Assembly: GCA_002363385.1 (NCBI GenBank)
Contig: DEVL01000003.1
Location: forward strand, 620,505 to 684,504
Source: Stenotrophomonas maltophilia
GTDB taxonomy: Bacteria > Pseudomonadota > Gammaproteobacteria > Xanthomonadales > Xanthomonadaceae
DNA length: 64,000 nt
Reading direction: 5' to 3'
Positions 1 to 7,461 of the stretch are shown here, piece after piece; position 1 is the first letter of the stretch, and each line of letters opens with the position of its first letter. The notes beneath the pieces are model-generated. The model saw nothing but the letters and a program-made list of their open reading frames with translations. It did no database searches and was not told the origin of the DNA. Position numbers and translations under genes: made by a program.

Positions 1-146
1 CCTTGCACGTGTGCCCCGTGCGTTAATGAGCACTGCATCGCGTCATCTGCGATGCCCCGCACCGTAAACATCCTTTCATCTTCCGCTCGCATGCTGGTCA
101 TGCACCTGCATTGCGCAGGTCATCTTCCCCCATGTAACGGACGACC
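1..146. other. left-edge intergenic stretch
   Basis: This is the flank upstream of the TonB-dependent receptor, cut by the window edge. No ORF of its own is convincing and no clear -35/-10 pair is seen. A GGACGACC stretch just before the ATG at 147 may serve as a weak ribosome binding site. Confidence 0.4.
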
Positions 147-2438
147 ATGCTTACCCGACCCCTGACGATCGCGGTGGCGCTCGCGCTGTGCGCCGCCAAC
201 GCCCACGCTGCCGATGTAGACGCCACCGCCGCTGCCAACGTTGCGCTCAGCGCGCAGACCCTGGACACCGTTTCGGTGATCGGCCAGGGCGAGACCCGCC
301 AGGTGCAGCGCATCACCGCCGTGGACAAGGAAGTGCTGCCGCCGGGCACCAGCGGCCAGAAGATCCTCGACCGCCTGCCGGGCGTCTCCGTGCAGTCCAA
401 CGATGCCTTCGGTGCCAATGAAGAATCGCAGACGATCAGCCTGCGCGGCTTCGACAAGAGCCGCCTGGGCTACACGCTGGATGGCATTCCCCTGGGCGAC
501 AACAGCTACGGCAACTACAACGGCCTGAGCATCGCCCGTGCGCTGATCGCCGAGAATCTCGCCGGTGCGGAACTGTCGCAGGGCATCGGTTCGCTGGGCG
601 TCGCTTCGACCAGCAACCTCGGCGGCACCATCCAGTACTTCTCGCAGGACCCGTCCACTGAATTCGGTGGCAAGGCCAGCGTCACCGTGGGCGATGACAA
701 CCAGCGCCGCGGCTACCTGCGCGTGGACACCGGCGACATCAACGGCTTCTCGGCCTACGTGTCCGGCGTGCATCAGGATTCGGACATGTGGGCCGAACCA
801 AACCAGAATCAGACCACCCGCCAGTTCAACGCCAAGGCGATCTGGAACGTCGGCGACAACCGCTTCGGCGCCTTCGCCGCGACCTCGCGCGTGAGCCAGG
901 CCAACTACGCCTACCTCTCCAAGAGCATGCTCGCGCGCGGTCTCGGCTGGGACTGGAACATCTATGCCCCGGACTGGGATCGCGCCGTCGCTGCCGCCTA
1001 CTGCGCACCGGGCACCTACAACGCGCAGAAGTGTGCCTTCACCGGTGGCGTCAACAGCATCGATGATGCGTACTACCAGAGCCGCGCGCTGCGCGATGAC
1101 AACCTGTACTCGCTGGATGCCGACCTTGCGCTGGGCGACACCGCCCGCCTGAAGCTGCTTGGCTACCATCACGAGAACCGTGGCCAGGGCCACTGGTGGG
1201 CACCGGGCCAACCATCCAACCCCGGCACCCCGGCGATGCTGCCGATCTCCATCCGCAGCACCAACTACACCATCAATCGCCAGGGCATCACCGCCGCATT
1301 GAGCTGGCAGTGGGGCATCCACGAACTGGAAGCGGGGCTGTGGTACGAGCGCAACGACCACAACGTCGAGCGCAATTTCTACTACATCACCGGCCCGTTC
1401 CTGGATGACGGCTACCTCAACCATCCGGACCGTCGCCTGTTCGATCAGGACTTCGACATCCGCACGCGCCAGTTCTACGTGCAGGACCGCATGCGCTTCC
1501 TGGACGACCGCCTGACCGTGGACGTGGGCATCAAGAGCCCGAACACCCGCATGACGGCCAACGCCAAGCCGGGTACCGAGGCCAGCTACGCCTCGGGCAC
1601 CCTGACCGCCAAGGAATCGGTGCTGCCGCAGGCCGGTATCGGCTTCAAGCTGAGCCCGAACCAGGAAGTGTTCGCCTCCTACTCGGAGAACATCGCCGCC
1701 TTCGTCGGTGGTGGCAGCGGCGGCCCACTGCAGGTCTCGCCGGAATCGTTCGCGGCCAGTGCCGGGCTGGAGCCGGAGAAGTCCAAGACGCTGGAAGCCG
1801 GCTTCCGTACCTTTGGCGAGAAGTACCAGGCCTCCATCGCGGCCTATCACGTGACGTTCGACAACCGTCTGCTCTCGCTCAATCCCTGCACCAGCATCGA
1901 AGTGGGCACGCGCCCGGAGTGCATCACGCGCTTCATCAACGTGGGCTCGGTGAAGAGCCGCGGTGCGGAACTGACCTTCATCCTCAAGCCGATGGACGGC
2001 CTGCAGTGGTACAACGCGCTCTCGTGGAACAAGACCACCTACGAGGACAACTACACCTCGGGCGGCGCGATCGTGCCGGTGGCTGGCAAGATTACGGTGG
2101 ACACGCCCGAGCGCATGGCCTCCAGTGAGATCAGCTGGAACCGCGATGGTTTCTCTGCCAGCCTTCGCGCGAAGTACACGGGCAAGCGTTACTACACCTA
2201 CACCAACGATCAGTCGGTGCCGGGCGTGACGACGTTCGATGCGGGCATGGGGTATTCGTTCGGGCCGGGCATGGGGCTGCGCGATATCAAGGTGTCGCTC
2301 AATGCGACCAATCTGACCAATAAGCGTTACGCGGGTCAGTTGAGTTCGTTCGCGCCGACGGATCCGACCGGCACGCGCTATGCGATCCACGCGAGCGCGC
2401 CGCGTCAGGTGTTCATGACGGTGGCTGCGGAGTTCTGA
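147..2438 (+). CDS. TonB-dependent outer-membrane receptor
   Basis: This 763-residue protein is a TonB-gated outer-membrane transporter that uses the inner-membrane TonB-ExbBD energy system. A Sec signal peptide is visible (hydrophobic core ending ANAHA, about residues 1-21). A TonB box (DTVSVIG, about 40-46) follows, then a plug domain with ILDRLPGVSVQ and SLRGFDKSRLGYTLDGIPLG, and a long beta-barrel. The last residue is Phe, as expected for BAM-inserted barrels. The length is normal for the family. Its ligand is unknown. The neighbouring citM, porin and tricarboxylate-type sensor genes suggest a chelated metal-citrate or other organic acid, but that is inference from context. It is followed by a SMAG hairpin and a T-rich stretch that can end transcription. 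Confidence 0.93.
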   Translation: MLTRPLTIAVALALCAANAHAADVDATAAANVALSAQTLDTVSVIGQGETRQVQRITAVDKEVLPPGTSGQKILDRLPGVSVQSNDAFGANEESQTISLRGFDKSRLGYTLDGIPLGDNSYGNYNGLSIARALIAENLAGAELSQGIGSLGVASTSNLGGTIQYFSQDPSTEFGGKASVTVGDDNQRRGYLRVDTGDINGFSAYVSGVHQDSDMWAEPNQNQTTRQFNAKAIWNVGDNRFGAFAATSRVSQANYAYLSKSMLARGLGWDWNIYAPDWDRAVAAAYCAPGTYNAQKCAFTGGVNSIDDAYYQSRALRDDNLYSLDADLALGDTARLKLLGYHHENRGQGHWWAPGQPSNPGTPAMLPISIRSTNYTINRQGITAALSWQWGIHELEAGLWYERNDHNVERNFYYITGPFLDDGYLNHPDRRLFDQDFDIRTRQFYVQDRMRFLDDRLTVDVGIKSPNTRMTANAKPGTEASYASGTLTAKESVLPQAGIGFKLSPNQEVFASYSENIAAFVGGGSGGPLQVSPESFAASAGLEPEKSKTLEAGFRTFGEKYQASIAAYHVTFDNRLLSLNPCTSIEVGTRPECITRFINVGSVKSRGAELTFILKPMDGLQWYNALSWNKTTYEDNYTSGGAIVPVAGKITVDTPERMASSEISWNRDGFSASLRAKYTGKRYYTYTNDQSVPGVTTFDAGMGYSFGPGMGLRDIKVSLNATNLTNKRYAGQLSSFAPTDPTGTRYAIHASAPRQVFMTVAAEF

Positions 2439-2460
2439 TCTCCGCTTGGTAAGAGCAAGG

Positions 2461-2487
2461 GTAGCCACCGACCATTGGTCGGTGGCT
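2461..2487 (+). repeat. SMAG-type hairpin, likely terminator of the TonB receptor
   Basis: GTAG is followed by a 12-bp perfect stem, AGCCACCGACCA paired with its complement around a one-base centre, then TTTGCTTT. The GTAG head and short palindrome are the hallmark of Stenotrophomonas SMAG repeats. Lying 22 bp after the stop codon, it probably also terminates transcription. Confidence 0.8.
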
Positions 2488-2564
2488 TTGCTTTGTGCAC
2501 TGGCAAGGAATCGACCCCAAAAGCTCAACGCCACGAGCGCATTGTCCGTCTTGTGGCTGGGCCA

Positions 2565-2671
2565 GGCGTGGGGTGTGTGGGTTCGCGGGACGCGCCGTAA
2601 ACCCATCCATGGGGGCTCGTGAGCCGCATCCATGCGGCACAACGGTCCCGCCAACCCACACACCCCACGCC
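2565..2671 (+). repeat. long palindromic element E1
   Basis: The outer arms 2565-2591 and 2645-2671 are complementary at 26 of 27 positions and end inward with GCGGGAC/GTCCCGCC. Inside is a second hairpin, GCCGCATCCATGCGGC (2623-2638), preceded by a less conserved CGCCGTAAAC...GGCTCG block. Three related copies lie at 2942-3120, 52530-52637 and 52922-53030. No ORF inside looks like a gene. Confidence 0.85.
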
Positions 2672-2792
2672 CCCGACAGTTGGCTGGTGGCCATGGCGAA
2701 GCAAAGCAACGCTGCAGACGGACAGGGCCGAGGCGACTCGTGCTGAGGTACCTGAGCGGAGAAAGTTACGCAGATCAATCGAACCGCGCGAG

Positions 2793-2846
2793 CCAAGCGG
2801 ACCAAGCAGACCGAGCAGACCGAGCAGACCGAGCAGACCGAGCAAG
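2793..2846 (+). repeat. 9-bp tandem repeat, six units
   Basis: Six consecutive 9-mers with consensus CCGAGCAGA occur; the first two and the last are variants (CCAAGCGGA, CCAAGCAGA, CCGAGCAAG). The array lies between palindromic elements E1 and E2. It is open in several frames, but codon context and lack of family likeness argue against a coding role. It is a likely variable-number locus. Confidence 0.85.
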
Positions 2847-2941
2847 TCAAAGAAGCGAACGAATCCACGAAGGCAAGCCAATGCAACGGCGGCACCAAGC
2901 ACCGGCTTTTTCCATTGCGCACCAGCCCTCTGTCAAAGGGG

Positions 2942-3120
2942 AGGCACGGGTGGGTTGGCGGGACCGTGTGTTGCCATGGATGGCAACACACGAGCTTACA
3001 TGGGTGAAGGCGCATTGCTGCGAGGCACTGCCTCGCATGCGACTGAACGCACAGCCGCCAGCGGCTGGGCCGGGCCGCGGAGCGGGACTTGCAGCGGGTC
3101 CCGCCAACCCACCCGTGCCT
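2942..3120 (-). repeat. long palindromic element E2, inverted relative to E1, with extra internal segment
   Basis: Arms 2942-2964 and 3098-3120 are perfectly complementary over 23 bp. The inner hairpin with the CCATGGATGG centre lies at 2965-2992, so the element is oriented opposite to E1. Compared with the three copies of about 108 bp, it carries roughly 70 extra bases after the CTGCAAGT block. These include further small hairpins such as GCGAGGCACTGCCTCGC. Confidence 0.85.
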
Positions 3121-3160
3121 GCCCAGCGCGACACGGGCCTGCAGTCCGGCTTTTGCCCCG

Positions 3161-3178
3161 CCGTTGCCGTTGCCGTTG
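3161..3178 (+). repeat. CCGTTG x3 microsatellite
   Basis: Three perfect copies of the hexamer CCGTTG lie in the gap between E2 and the terminator of the SDR operon. No function is apparent. Confidence 0.7.
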
Positions 3179-3210
3179 CAAGTAGCCCAACGTTCCCGAA
3201 AGCTCGGAAG

Positions 3211-3245
3211 AAAAAAAAGCCGCGATGCCAACCAGCATCGCGGCT
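3211..3245 (-). terminator. intrinsic terminator of the porin-citM-SDR operon
   Basis: On the minus strand an 11-bp stem AGCCGCGATGC/GCATCGCGGCT with a six-base loop is followed directly by a run of eight T. It lies 46 bp after the SDR stop codon. Confidence 0.92.
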
Positions 3246-3291
3246 CCACCTCGTGGGGGAGGTCACGCATAAAATCGGATGCGCAAAACCA

Positions 3292-4032
3292 TCAGAACAT
3301 GTGCAGACCACCATTCACCGCATAATCCGCACCCGTCACATACGCCGCATCATCGGATGCCAACCACGCACACAGGCTCGCCACCTCTTCCGGCTTTCCC
3401 AGACGACGGATCGGCACCGAACCCGCCAGACGATCCAACACATCCGGCGGAAAACTGCTGATCGACTGACTCGCGATATAGCCCGGCGAAATCGTATTCA
3501 CCGTCACACCGCGCGTCGCCACCTCATTGGCCAGCGCCCGGCTGAACCCATGCATCGCCGCCTTCGCCGTCGCAAAGTTCACCTGGCCGATCTGGCCCTT
3601 GTGCGCACTGACCGAGCCGATGTTCACGATCCGGCCCCAGCCGCGCGTACTCATGCCATCGATCACCTGCTTGGTGATGTTGAACAGCGCATGCAGGTTC
3701 GAGCCCATCACCGCGTTCCAGTCGTCCGGGCTCATCTGCCGGAACAGCACATCGCGGCTGCCACCAGCATTGTTGACCAGCACATCGATCTCGCCGACCT
3801 CGGCCTTCACCTTGGCGAATGCCGCCACGGTCGAGGACCAGTCCGCCGCGTTGCCTTCCGAGGCGATGAAATCGAAGCCGAGCTCACGCTGCTCGCGCAG
3901 CCAGGCGGCCTTGCGCGGGGAGTTCGGTGCGCAGCCGGCGACCACGGTGTGGCCACTGCGGGCCAGCTTCTGGCAGATGGCAGTGCCGACACTGCCCATG
4001 GCGCTGGTGACGTAGGCGATGCGAAGAGTCAT
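3292..4032 (-). CDS. PhaB-like short-chain dehydrogenase lacking the catalytic tyrosine
   Basis: This 246-residue protein has the length and layout of acetoacetyl-CoA reductase PhaB/PhbB. It shows VNNAGGSRDV, the SNL asparagine region, NIGSVS, NTISPGYIAS and a C-terminal VTGADYAVNGG. Two key sites differ from the family. The nucleotide-binding TGxxxGIG becomes TSAMGSVG. The YxxxK catalytic pair is FATAK, read from an unambiguous TTT codon. The catalytic serine and lysine remain. The ATG at 4032 has AAGGAG upstream; a TTG 66 bases earlier is less likely. It is the last gene of the porin-citM-SDR operon, 25 bp after citM. It may be a reductase with altered chemistry, or a non-catalytic protein that binds an acyl-CoA or nucleotide; the sequence cannot decide. 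Confidence 0.88.
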   Translation of the reverse strand: MTLRIAYVTSAMGSVGTAICQKLARSGHTVVAGCAPNSPRKAAWLREQRELGFDFIASEGNAADWSSTVAAFAKVKAEVGEIDVLVNNAGGSRDVLFRQMSPDDWNAVMGSNLHALFNITKQVIDGMSTRGWGRIVNIGSVSAHKGQIGQVNFATAKAAMHGFSRALANEVATRGVTVNTISPGYIASQSISSFPPDVLDRLAGSVPIRRLGKPEEVASLCAWLASDDAAYVTGADYAVNGGLHMF

Positions 4033-4057
4033 GGCGGAACGCTCCTTGGTAGGCGGA

Positions 4058-5395
4058 TCAGGACGCAAGCGGATACAGGCCGAACAGGAGCCCGCCAAAC
4101 ATCAGCAGCAGCGAAATGCCGATGGCCCACTTCAGGGTGAACTTCTGGTGGTCGGCAAATTCCACCTTGGCCAGGCCGACCAGCAGATAGGTCGAGGGCA
4201 CCAGTGGGCTGAGCAGATGCACCGGCTGGCCGGCCAGCGAGGCGCGCGCCATTTCCACCGGCGTGATGCCGTAGTTGCCGGCGGCTTCGGACAGGATCGG
4301 CAGCACGCCGAAGTAGAAGGCGTCGTTGGACATGAAGAAGGTGAACGGCATCGAGGCCAGCGCAGTGATCACTGCCAGGTAGGGGCCCCAGCTGTCGGGA
4401 ATGATCGCCAGGAAGCTGTGCGACATCGCCTCGACCATGCCGGTGTTGTTGAGGATGCCGGTGAAGATGCCGGCCGCGAAGATCAGCGAGACCACCGAGA
4501 GCACGTTGCCGGCGTGGTTGACCACCCGGCGGCGCTGCTCGGCCAGATTCGGGTAGTTGATGACCAGGGCGATCGCGAAGCCGACCATGAACAGCACCGG
4601 CATCGGCAGCAGGCCCATGATCAGCGCGGTCATCAGGGCGATGGTCAGGCCCAGATTGACCCACAGCAGCTTCGGGCGCTTGATGTCTTCGGCATCTTCC
4701 ACGGTCGGCAGGGTGTTGCCATCATCGGAGACACTGTTGTCCATCCAGCTGCCGCCCTGCGGCAGGGTCACCACGCCCAGGCGACGGCGCTCCTTCATGC
4801 CCAGGTACCAGGCCAGCACCAGCACGCCGGCGCAGGCGATCACCATCGAGGGAATCAGCGGCACGAACACGTCGGCCGGATCCACGTGCAGCGCGGTAGC
4901 CGCACGCGCGGTCGGGCCGCCCCACGGGGTGAGGTTCATCACGCCACCGGCGAGGATGGTCACGCAGGTCATGTTCAACGCGTTCATGCCCAGGCGCTGA
5001 TACAGCGGCAGCATCGCCGACACGGTGATCATGTACGTGGTCGAGCCGTCACCGTCGAGCGAGATCAGCATCGCCAGGATGGCGGTGCCGAGCACGATCT
5101 TCATCGGGTCGCCCTTGACGAAGCGCAGGATGATCCGCACCAGTGGATCGAACAGACCCGCATCGATCATCACGCCGAAGTACAGGATGGCGAACATCAA
5201 CATCACGCCGGTCGGCGCGATCTTCTTGATGCCTTCCAGCATCATGTCGTCGATGCCGGCCGCGAAGCCGCCAATCAACGCGAACAGGATCGGAATGGTG
5301 ATGAGGGCGACCAGCGGCGACAGCCGCTTGCTCATGATCAAGTACATGAATGTAATGACCATGCCAAAGCCGAGGATGCTCAGCATCATCTGCAT
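4058..5395 (-). CDS. citM: CitMHS-family metal-citrate/proton symporter
   Basis: This 445-residue polytopic membrane protein of the CitMHS family imports citrate complexed with a divalent metal, driven by protons. About 11-12 hydrophobic segments are visible. Family landmarks include SLDGDGSTTYMITVSAMLPLY and NLTPWGGPTARAATAL in the first half and FTFFMSNDAFYFGVLP in the second. A hydrophilic loop (about 210-235) separates the halves. The start has GGAG a few bases upstream. The gene lies between the outer-membrane porin and the SDR in one minus-strand operon, divergent from a TctD/TctE-like regulator pair, as expected for a citrate-inducible uptake system. The preferred metal (Mg or Ca type) cannot be read from the sequence. 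Confidence 0.93.
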   Translation of the reverse strand: MQMMLSILGFGMVITFMYLIMSKRLSPLVALITIPILFALIGGFAAGIDDMMLEGIKKIAPTGVMLMFAILYFGVMIDAGLFDPLVRIILRFVKGDPMKIVLGTAILAMLISLDGDGSTTYMITVSAMLPLYQRLGMNALNMTCVTILAGGVMNLTPWGGPTARAATALHVDPADVFVPLIPSMVIACAGVLVLAWYLGMKERRRLGVVTLPQGGSWMDNSVSDDGNTLPTVEDAEDIKRPKLLWVNLGLTIALMTALIMGLLPMPVLFMVGFAIALVINYPNLAEQRRRVVNHAGNVLSVVSLIFAAGIFTGILNNTGMVEAMSHSFLAIIPDSWGPYLAVITALASMPFTFFMSNDAFYFGVLPILSEAAGNYGITPVEMARASLAGQPVHLLSPLVPSTYLLVGLAKVEFADHQKFTLKWAIGISLLLMFGGLLFGLYPLAS

Positions 5396-5426
5396 TCTCC
5401 AGAAGAAACGGTGCGGGAAGTAGGCA

Positions 5427-6608
5427 TCAGAAGTCGTACTGCAGGCGGCCGGTGACCGCGCGGGTGCGGTCCACGGTGGCGTCGGCCAACCGGTCGCGGT
5501 TGCGGCTTTCGATCAGGTTGAGCATGAAGCGCAGGTTCGGGCGCATGTACCAGTTGCCGCCCAGCGTCCATGCCTCGGTCTGGCCGTCGCGCAGGTCGGG
5601 CTGGCCGATCAGGTGCTGCTCCCCGCGCATCTGGTCATAGCGCAGTGCCAGCTCGAAGGCACCGGCCTTGTGCTGGAAATCCTTGACCCGGCCGAAACGC
5701 CCGGTCTTGCGGTCATACACGCGTGACTCGCCGGTGACGAACCAGCTGACCAGGCCGTAGCCGGCCAGGACCTTGCCACGCTGGCTGCCATCGTCGAAGG
5801 TGGCGCCGCTGAATTCGCCCTGCCAGGACAGCGGGCCGTGCACCTGTGCGTACTCCAGCGACCACTTGTTGACGTCGGTGTCGCGCCCGGCCGAGAAATC
5901 GACCAGGGTCAGGCGGCTGTTGTCGGAGAGGTGACCTGCCGGGCGTGGGCGAATGCGCAGGGCAGGGACGCCGTCGGCGCCGGGCGTGTCGTAGCGCTCA
6001 TGCGCCAGCGACAGGCCCAGGTGCAGCACATCCCCGGCGGTGGCGCCAGGGGCCCAGGTCGCGCGGCCACCCGCGGCACGGCCCTTGACCTGCCATGCGT
6101 CGATGCTCTCCAGGCTGTAAGCGCTGGCGGCCCAGGTCATGTCGCCGCGCGCGGCCTGCCAGGAGGCGCCGAGGCGATACAGCGGGGCCAGCGTGGTGCC
6201 GGCATTGCCGCGCTCCAGGAAGGTGCCGTAGTTGGAACTGGTGCGGTCATCCAGCGAGAAGAACTGCTTGAACTGGCCCACGGTGAGCTTGCCGGCATCG
6301 CCGAAGCTGCGGCTGACGAACACGTCCTTGGCTTCGACCCGGTCGCCGGAGACGTCGGCTTCCAGTTTGTAGTCGACGGCGAAGAACTTGCCGGATACGT
6401 CAACCCATGCGCGGCGGATCTCGGTGTCGTCCTTGTTCGGGGTGCCACGGCTGTCGTTGTGGAAATCGGCGAAGTCCAGATGCAGGCGGCCGCCAAGGCT
6501 GGCGGTGACCGGGCTGTCATCCTCGGTGTCGTCGGCGGCCCAGGCAGGTGTGGCCAACAACAGCGTGCAGGCGGCTGGCATGCACCAGCGCAATGCGTTC
6601 AGTTCCAT
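5427..6608 (-). CDS. OprO/OprP-family outer-membrane porin
   Basis: This 393-residue porin of the phosphate-selective O/P family has a signal peptide ending TPAWA (about 24 residues), alternating beta strands and a terminal YDF with C-terminal Phe. Typical segments are RRAWVDVSGKFFAVDYKLEADV, LTVGQFKQFFSLDD and a last strand LRFMLNLIESRNRD. It is the first gene of the operon with citM (31 bp gap) and probably provides passage of citrate or other anions across the outer membrane; phosphate selectivity should not be assumed from the family name. The upstream region shared with the divergent response regulator carries tandem CTGTCA sites. A paralogue at 13443-14609 sits beside dctA. Confidence 0.9.
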   Translation of the reverse strand: MELNALRWCMPAACTLLLATPAWAADDTEDDSPVTASLGGRLHLDFADFHNDSRGTPNKDDTEIRRAWVDVSGKFFAVDYKLEADVSGDRVEAKDVFVSRSFGDAGKLTVGQFKQFFSLDDRTSSNYGTFLERGNAGTTLAPLYRLGASWQAARGDMTWAASAYSLESIDAWQVKGRAAGGRATWAPGATAGDVLHLGLSLAHERYDTPGADGVPALRIRPRPAGHLSDNSRLTLVDFSAGRDTDVNKWSLEYAQVHGPLSWQGEFSGATFDDGSQRGKVLAGYGLVSWFVTGESRVYDRKTGRFGRVKDFQHKAGAFELALRYDQMRGEQHLIGQPDLRDGQTEAWTLGGNWYMRPNLRFMLNLIESRNRDRLADATVDRTRAVTGRLQYDF

Positions 6609-6667
6609 GGCCCCTCCCAGGTACCGTGTTCGGTGGTGTCGCGTTGGCGCAGCCTAGTGCCGGGATG

Positions 6668-6684
6668 CTGTCATCCACCTGTCA
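6668..6684. promoter_or_regulatory. tandem CTGTCA sites, candidate response-regulator box
   Basis: Two CTGTCA hexamers start exactly 11 bp apart, one helical turn, in the 154-bp gap between the porin and the divergent OmpR-type regulator. Direct repeats with this spacing are typical of OmpR/PhoB-family binding sites, so this is a candidate site for the regulator encoded next door. Confidence 0.5.
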
Positions 6685-6762
6685 GCCATTGCTGCACCGC
6701 AGCGAAGCGCACGGATGCGGCCGCACGCGCTAGCATTCGTGCACCTTTCCCGATCCCGACCG

Positions 6763-7461
6763 ATGCGCATCCTGCTGGTGGAAGACAACCCGGACCTGGC
6801 CGACGCGATCGTCCGCCGCATGCGCCGCAGCGGGCACGCCGTGGACTGGCAAAGCGACGGGCTGGCGGCGGCGAGCGTGCTGCGTTACCAGAGCTTTGAT
6901 CTGGTCGTGCTCGATATCGGCCTGCCCAAACTGGATGGCCTGCGCGTGCTGGCCGGCATGCGCGAACGCGGTGACAGCACACCGGTGCTGATGCTGACCG
7001 CGCGCGATGGCATCGAAGACCGTGTGCAGGCGCTGGATGTCGGCGCTGATGATTACCTGGGCAAGCCGTTCGATTTCCGCGAGTTCGAGGCGCGCTGCCG
7101 CGTGCTGCTGCGGCGTACCCGTGGGCAGGCCAGCGAGGTGGTGCAGATCGGCGGCTTCCTGTTCGACAACGCCGCACACCGGGTCAGCCTGGATGGCCAG
7201 CCGATCGAACTGCCCAACCGGGAATACCGGTTGCTGGAGATACTGATGGGCCGGCTGGGGCACGTGGTCGGTAAAGACGAGATCGGCAATGGTCTGTTCG
7301 GCTTCGATGACGAGGCGGGGCCGAACGCGATCGAGCTCTACGTGGGCCGCCTGCGCCGCAAACTGGTCGAGGCGCCGTTGCGCATCGTGACCGTGCGCGG
7401 CAGCGGCTATCTGCTTGAGGCGCACGATGCGGCGGCCATGGGCAGCAGCGATGGTGACTGA
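6763..7461 (+). CDS. tctD: OmpR-family response regulator, TctD-like
   Basis: This 232-residue regulator has an N-terminal receiver domain (phospho-acceptor Asp51 in VVLDIGLPKLDG, acidic pair near the start, Lys in YLGKPFDF) and a C-terminal winged helix (about 130-225) ending RLRRKLVEAPLRIVTVRGSGYLLE. It resembles TctD/QseB-type regulators, which with TctE control tricarboxylate uptake. A longer ATG start at 6715 lacks receiver-domain sequence and is rejected. A TAGCAT box at 6731-6736 could be the -10 element. It overlaps the kinase gene by 11 bp and is divergent from porin-citM, its likely target operon. Confidence 0.9.
   Translation: MRILLVEDNPDLADAIVRRMRRSGHAVDWQSDGLAAASVLRYQSFDLVVLDIGLPKLDGLRVLAGMRERGDSTPVLMLTARDGIEDRVQALDVGADDYLGKPFDFREFEARCRVLLRRTRGQASEVVQIGGFLFDNAAHRVSLDGQPIELPNREYRLLEILMGRLGHVVGKDEIGNGLFGFDDEAGPNAIELYVGRLRRKLVEAPLRIVTVRGSGYLLEAHDAAAMGSSDGD

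Noticed and set aside
120..2663. 847-codon minus-strand ORF antisense to the TonB receptor
   Set aside because: High-GC shadow frame rich in Arg, Ala, His and Val with no domain or signal; the plus-strand receptor is intact and clearly real.
2793..2846. Possible CRISPR-like array
   Set aside because: Units are 9 bp and contiguous without spacers, and no cas genes are present.
2413..3314. Overlapping ORFs in the E1/E2 region, including Cys-Ser-Val repeats from the 9-bp array
   Set aside because: All frames are open because of palindromic and tandem repeats; no start context, no family match, and they run through hairpins and a terminator.
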